Below, piece after piece: positions 61,970 through 64,000 of a stretch of DNA of 64,000 nucleotides. Location: positions 1,234,206 to 1,298,205 of the forward strand of contig JAAONU010000018.1 in the NCBI GenBank assembly GCA_012932295.1. The letters are read 5' to 3'. Every line of letters begins with the position of its first letter. Position 1 is the first letter of the stretch. Made by a program: the position numbers and the translations under genes. A model generated the notes under the pieces. It had not been told where the DNA came from. It made no database searches and saw only the letters and a program-made list of their open reading frames with translations. Source of the stretch: Cyclina sinensis. Lineage: Eukaryota > Mollusca > Bivalvia > Venerida > Veneridae.

Positions 61970-62924
61970 TGACATAATCCCCTTCGGACAAAATCCCCTT
62001 CGCATACCCGGACAAAATCCCCTCCATGGGTGGACATAATCCCCTTCATGTTTTTGCAAGGCTGGACAAAATCCCCTTACCTACCCGGACAAAATCCCCT
62101 TGTTTCATAGGTTTCTAATGTATTATTGTGCTCCATAAAAATTGATGAATAATGAACTTTTGTTTTTTGATTTATAATTATGTATCAAGATAATCTTTAT
62201 AGTTATATAAGCTTGTTTGTTTTTGGGGTTTAACGCCGATTTCAACATATGTTATATCTCGGCGGTCAGTCCACCTAACTGGTTTTCCTGGATAACTAAC
62301 CAGTAATTGCCAATTTCTCCGCAAGTGACTGACTACTGCTCCCACATGATCTACTCTGAATCAGCGGTGAGAGACAAATGAACATAAGACACAATGTCTG
62401 AGAACAATTGTCACGGAGAAATTTTGCCCTGCCCAGGGGTCGAACCAACGATCGATGGATTACCAATCCAGTGCTCTACCTATTGAGCTAAGCTTAATAA
62501 GACATATTTGTTTTATTTGTTCAGATCAATTATCAACCAAATTATCATTAAAAACAATTTAATTAGTTTAGAAGTGTTCATTATAATTGTGGTAAATTAT
62601 CAACTGCATAACAAATATATTTGATTAGGCAATTTCTTTAACTGAACTGAACTTTAATAGAACTGATGTTGAAACCAATATTCCCGAATAAAGTACTAGC
62701 AATCACCACACAGCATAATGCAGATGTCACTCTCATACCCACTTTATAAACAGAAAATTCATCCGAGGGGGATTTTGTCCTAGGTAGAAATTTTATTGAG
62801 GGGATTTTGTCCACTTCAAAATTTCACACATGAAGGGGATTATGTCCACCCATGGAGGGGATTATGTCCAGATATACAAAAATACATGAAGGGGATTTTG
62901 TCCGAAGGGGATTTTGTCTGACAT
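61970..62924. mobile_element. Foldback-type element with subrepeated inverted arms
   Basis: The left arm (61970-62111) has six copies of GGACAAAATCCCCTTC or GGACATAATCCCC. The right arm (62760-62924) has six inverted copies (GAAGGGGATTTTGTCC). The outer parts match in order, including CTCCATGGGTGGACATAATC. Minisatellite-like host sequence continues on both sides and GATGTGTG occurs just outside each end (61955, 62927) as a possible target duplication. No protein is coded. The middle holds a SINE at 62214-62493. Confidence 0.8.
62214..62493 (-). mobile_element. tRNA-derived SINE, copy 2 (nested)
   Basis: Same family and strand as 7643-7977, about 90 per cent identical over the body (AACGCCGATTTCAACATATG, TATATCTCGGCGGTCAGTCC, GGTCGAACCAACGA). 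The anticodon loop is TTGGTAA. The tail is GGGGTTTAACG with an A-rich end on the minus strand. TAAGCTT occurs at both margins (62208, 62489), a weak candidate target duplication. It lies inside the foldback element. Confidence 0.85.
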
Positions 62925-63039
62925 TCGATGTGTGTGATGTGTTTCTCATGCATGCCCGTGAAAGTTCTACATTTTTACAGCCCTCCATAGCAAAAACTTG
63001 AAACATGAACTTCTTCCACATCTCTAGGTCTATAGATTT

Positions 63040-63045
<6 letters not shown>

Positions 63046-63071
<26 letters not shown>

Positions 63072-64000
63072 GAGGCCCCATACGGGTAACCCCGTTTATT
63101 CCACAATACACATAATACATATAACATATGCTATTGTACATTATGCTATTTAAAGAAAAACAAACAACAAAAAAAAACAAAAACATTATAATTTATCATT
63201 TGTTACATCTGTTATTGTTTACATGTGTAAACTTGAATATTTTTTTGATATCTTAAGTGTTTTTGTCTGTTTTTAAAATATTTATGTATATCAAGTGGAT
63301 TTTATAATAAATTGAAAAGTAGGGGGAGTGATGTCAAATATTTAAATTTAAATGCTCGTTCGAGAAAAAAAAATAGAAAAGGGGGATAGTAATATCGCTT
63401 CCAAAAATAAGGAATACATTTTTTTTCTGTACATTAGGTATCTTTATGCTCTAATGAATTTTTGATCTTTTCAGATTAGGTATGTTATGCTCTAATGAAT
63501 TTTAACCATTTCAAATTATGTTTATCTAGCTTATTTTTAAATATTGCTATTTCTCTCTCTGTTGTAATCCTTTGATTTAAATAGTTTTTAAATTGTTCTA
63601 TATGTGGAATGATATTTTTTAGTTTCATCTTGAAAATAAAATATTTAGCTAGCATGATTATAAAATTAGTTGCTAGTGTATCATTTTGTAAAAAGTTATC
63701 CATTATTCCAAAAGATATATCCTTAAAATTAATTGTGTAATTTATATTTTTTAAATTTAGAAATTGATTAAATTCTGTCCAGAAATTCTGTACATACTGG
63801 CATTCCCAGAATAGGTGTTTTGTCGTTTCTATATTCATGTTGCAGAAATCACAAAGATTGGATGAAGATAATTTACACCTTAGGAGGTATTTGTTAGTAG
63901 GGATAAGACGCATCAAAAATTTATATTGAAAATTTCTAAGAGTGGTATCAATTGATGTAAGATATATCATTTGATAAATTTTTTTCCATTCTAACTGGTT
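63046..64000 (-). mobile_element. 3' end of a LINE retrotransposon with poly(A) tail
   Basis: On the minus strand a 26-A tail (63071-63046) follows about 410 bp of AT-rich 3' UTR after the coding end at 63485. The element continues past the right edge. It was inserted in a repeat unit after ATAGATTTGAAAC (compare 61672-61690). Confidence 0.8.
63485..64000 (-). CDS. C-terminal part of LINE ORF2 (reverse transcriptase polyprotein)
   Basis: The minus frame is open from the window edge (64000) to the stop at 63485, 171 codons; an ATG at 63970 is internal. It contains RLIPTNKYLLRCKLSSSN, then CDFCNMNIETTKHLFWECQ, a C-x2-C ... H-x4-C cluster as in the zf-RVT zinc-binding segment at the C-terminus of non-LTR retrotransposon ORF2 proteins. 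An aromatic/lysine-rich tail follows (MLAKYFIFKMKLKN). The frame is intact over the visible part, so the insertion is fairly young. The exact clade cannot be assigned from this part. Confidence 0.8.
   Translation of the reverse strand, partial: NQLEWKKIYQMIYLTSIDTTLRNFQYKFLMRLIPTNKYLLRCKLSSSNLCDFCNMNIETTKHLFWECQYVQNFWTEFNQFLNLKNINYTINFKDISFGIMDNFLQNDTLATNFIIMLAKYFIFKMKLKNIIPHIEQFKNYLNQRITTEREIAIFKNKLDKHNLKWLKFIRA

Noticed and set aside
60357..64000. Fifth Rab exon with the NKxD motif
   Set aside because: No matching frame with splice sites was found, so the rest of the gene is placed outside the window.

Overview
The window looks like AT-rich nuclear DNA from a marine mollusc, most probably a bivalve. 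This is an inference: genes have many short exons with GT-AG introns, tRNA-derived SINEs, foldback and inverted-repeat elements and long minisatellite arrays fill the spaces, and the recognisable genes are animal genes (T-box factor, C1q-domain protein, AMDHD1, Rab GTPase). There is no bacterial-type gene organisation, and most long open frames are products of tandem repeats.

Layout. 1-6.6 kb: two tandem arrays (38-bp unit; 58-bp unit with a 680-bp higher-order repeat). 7.6-8.0 kb: a SINE with a 10-bp target-site duplication. 9.5-19.9 kb, minus strand: a complete seven-exon Tbx20-type T-box gene. 22.6-23.1 kb: an inverted-repeat MITE. 23.5-24.8 kb, minus: a three-exon C1q-domain gene with two in-frame TGA codons, followed by a 20-bp array. 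25.4-35.2 kb: no gene recognised, two tRNA-derived repeats. 35.2-39.0 kb, plus: a complete eight-exon imidazolonepropionase gene (AMDHD1), followed directly by a minisatellite whose units carry AATAAA. 42.5-43.2 kb: a 41-bp array.

44.0 kb to the right edge, plus: the 5' part (four exons, 90 codons) of a Rab22/31-like GTPase gene whose remaining exons lie outside. Its introns hold most of the mobile DNA. Intron 1 has a 2.7-kb element with about 95-bp inverted ends that encloses a frameshifted PHD/FLYWCH pseudogene, and a palindrome-ended element with 165-bp internal repeats. Intron 2 has a 26-bp minisatellite split by a hAT-like element and by a TTAA-flanked element, and a second element with internal repeats. 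The intron after exon 4 starts with 22 tandem copies of the exon-4 end plus its 5' splice site, then a foldback element with a nested SINE, then the 3' end of a LINE.

The genes do not form a pathway: Tbx20 is a developmental transcription factor, AMDHD1 acts in histidine breakdown, and the Rab acts in endosomal traffic. The most unusual feature is the tandem array of 5' splice sites at 60341-60966. The AATAAA-bearing array behind AMDHD1 is a second minisatellite built around an RNA-processing signal. All identifications come from reading the sequence and from knowledge of the families; no database search was run.
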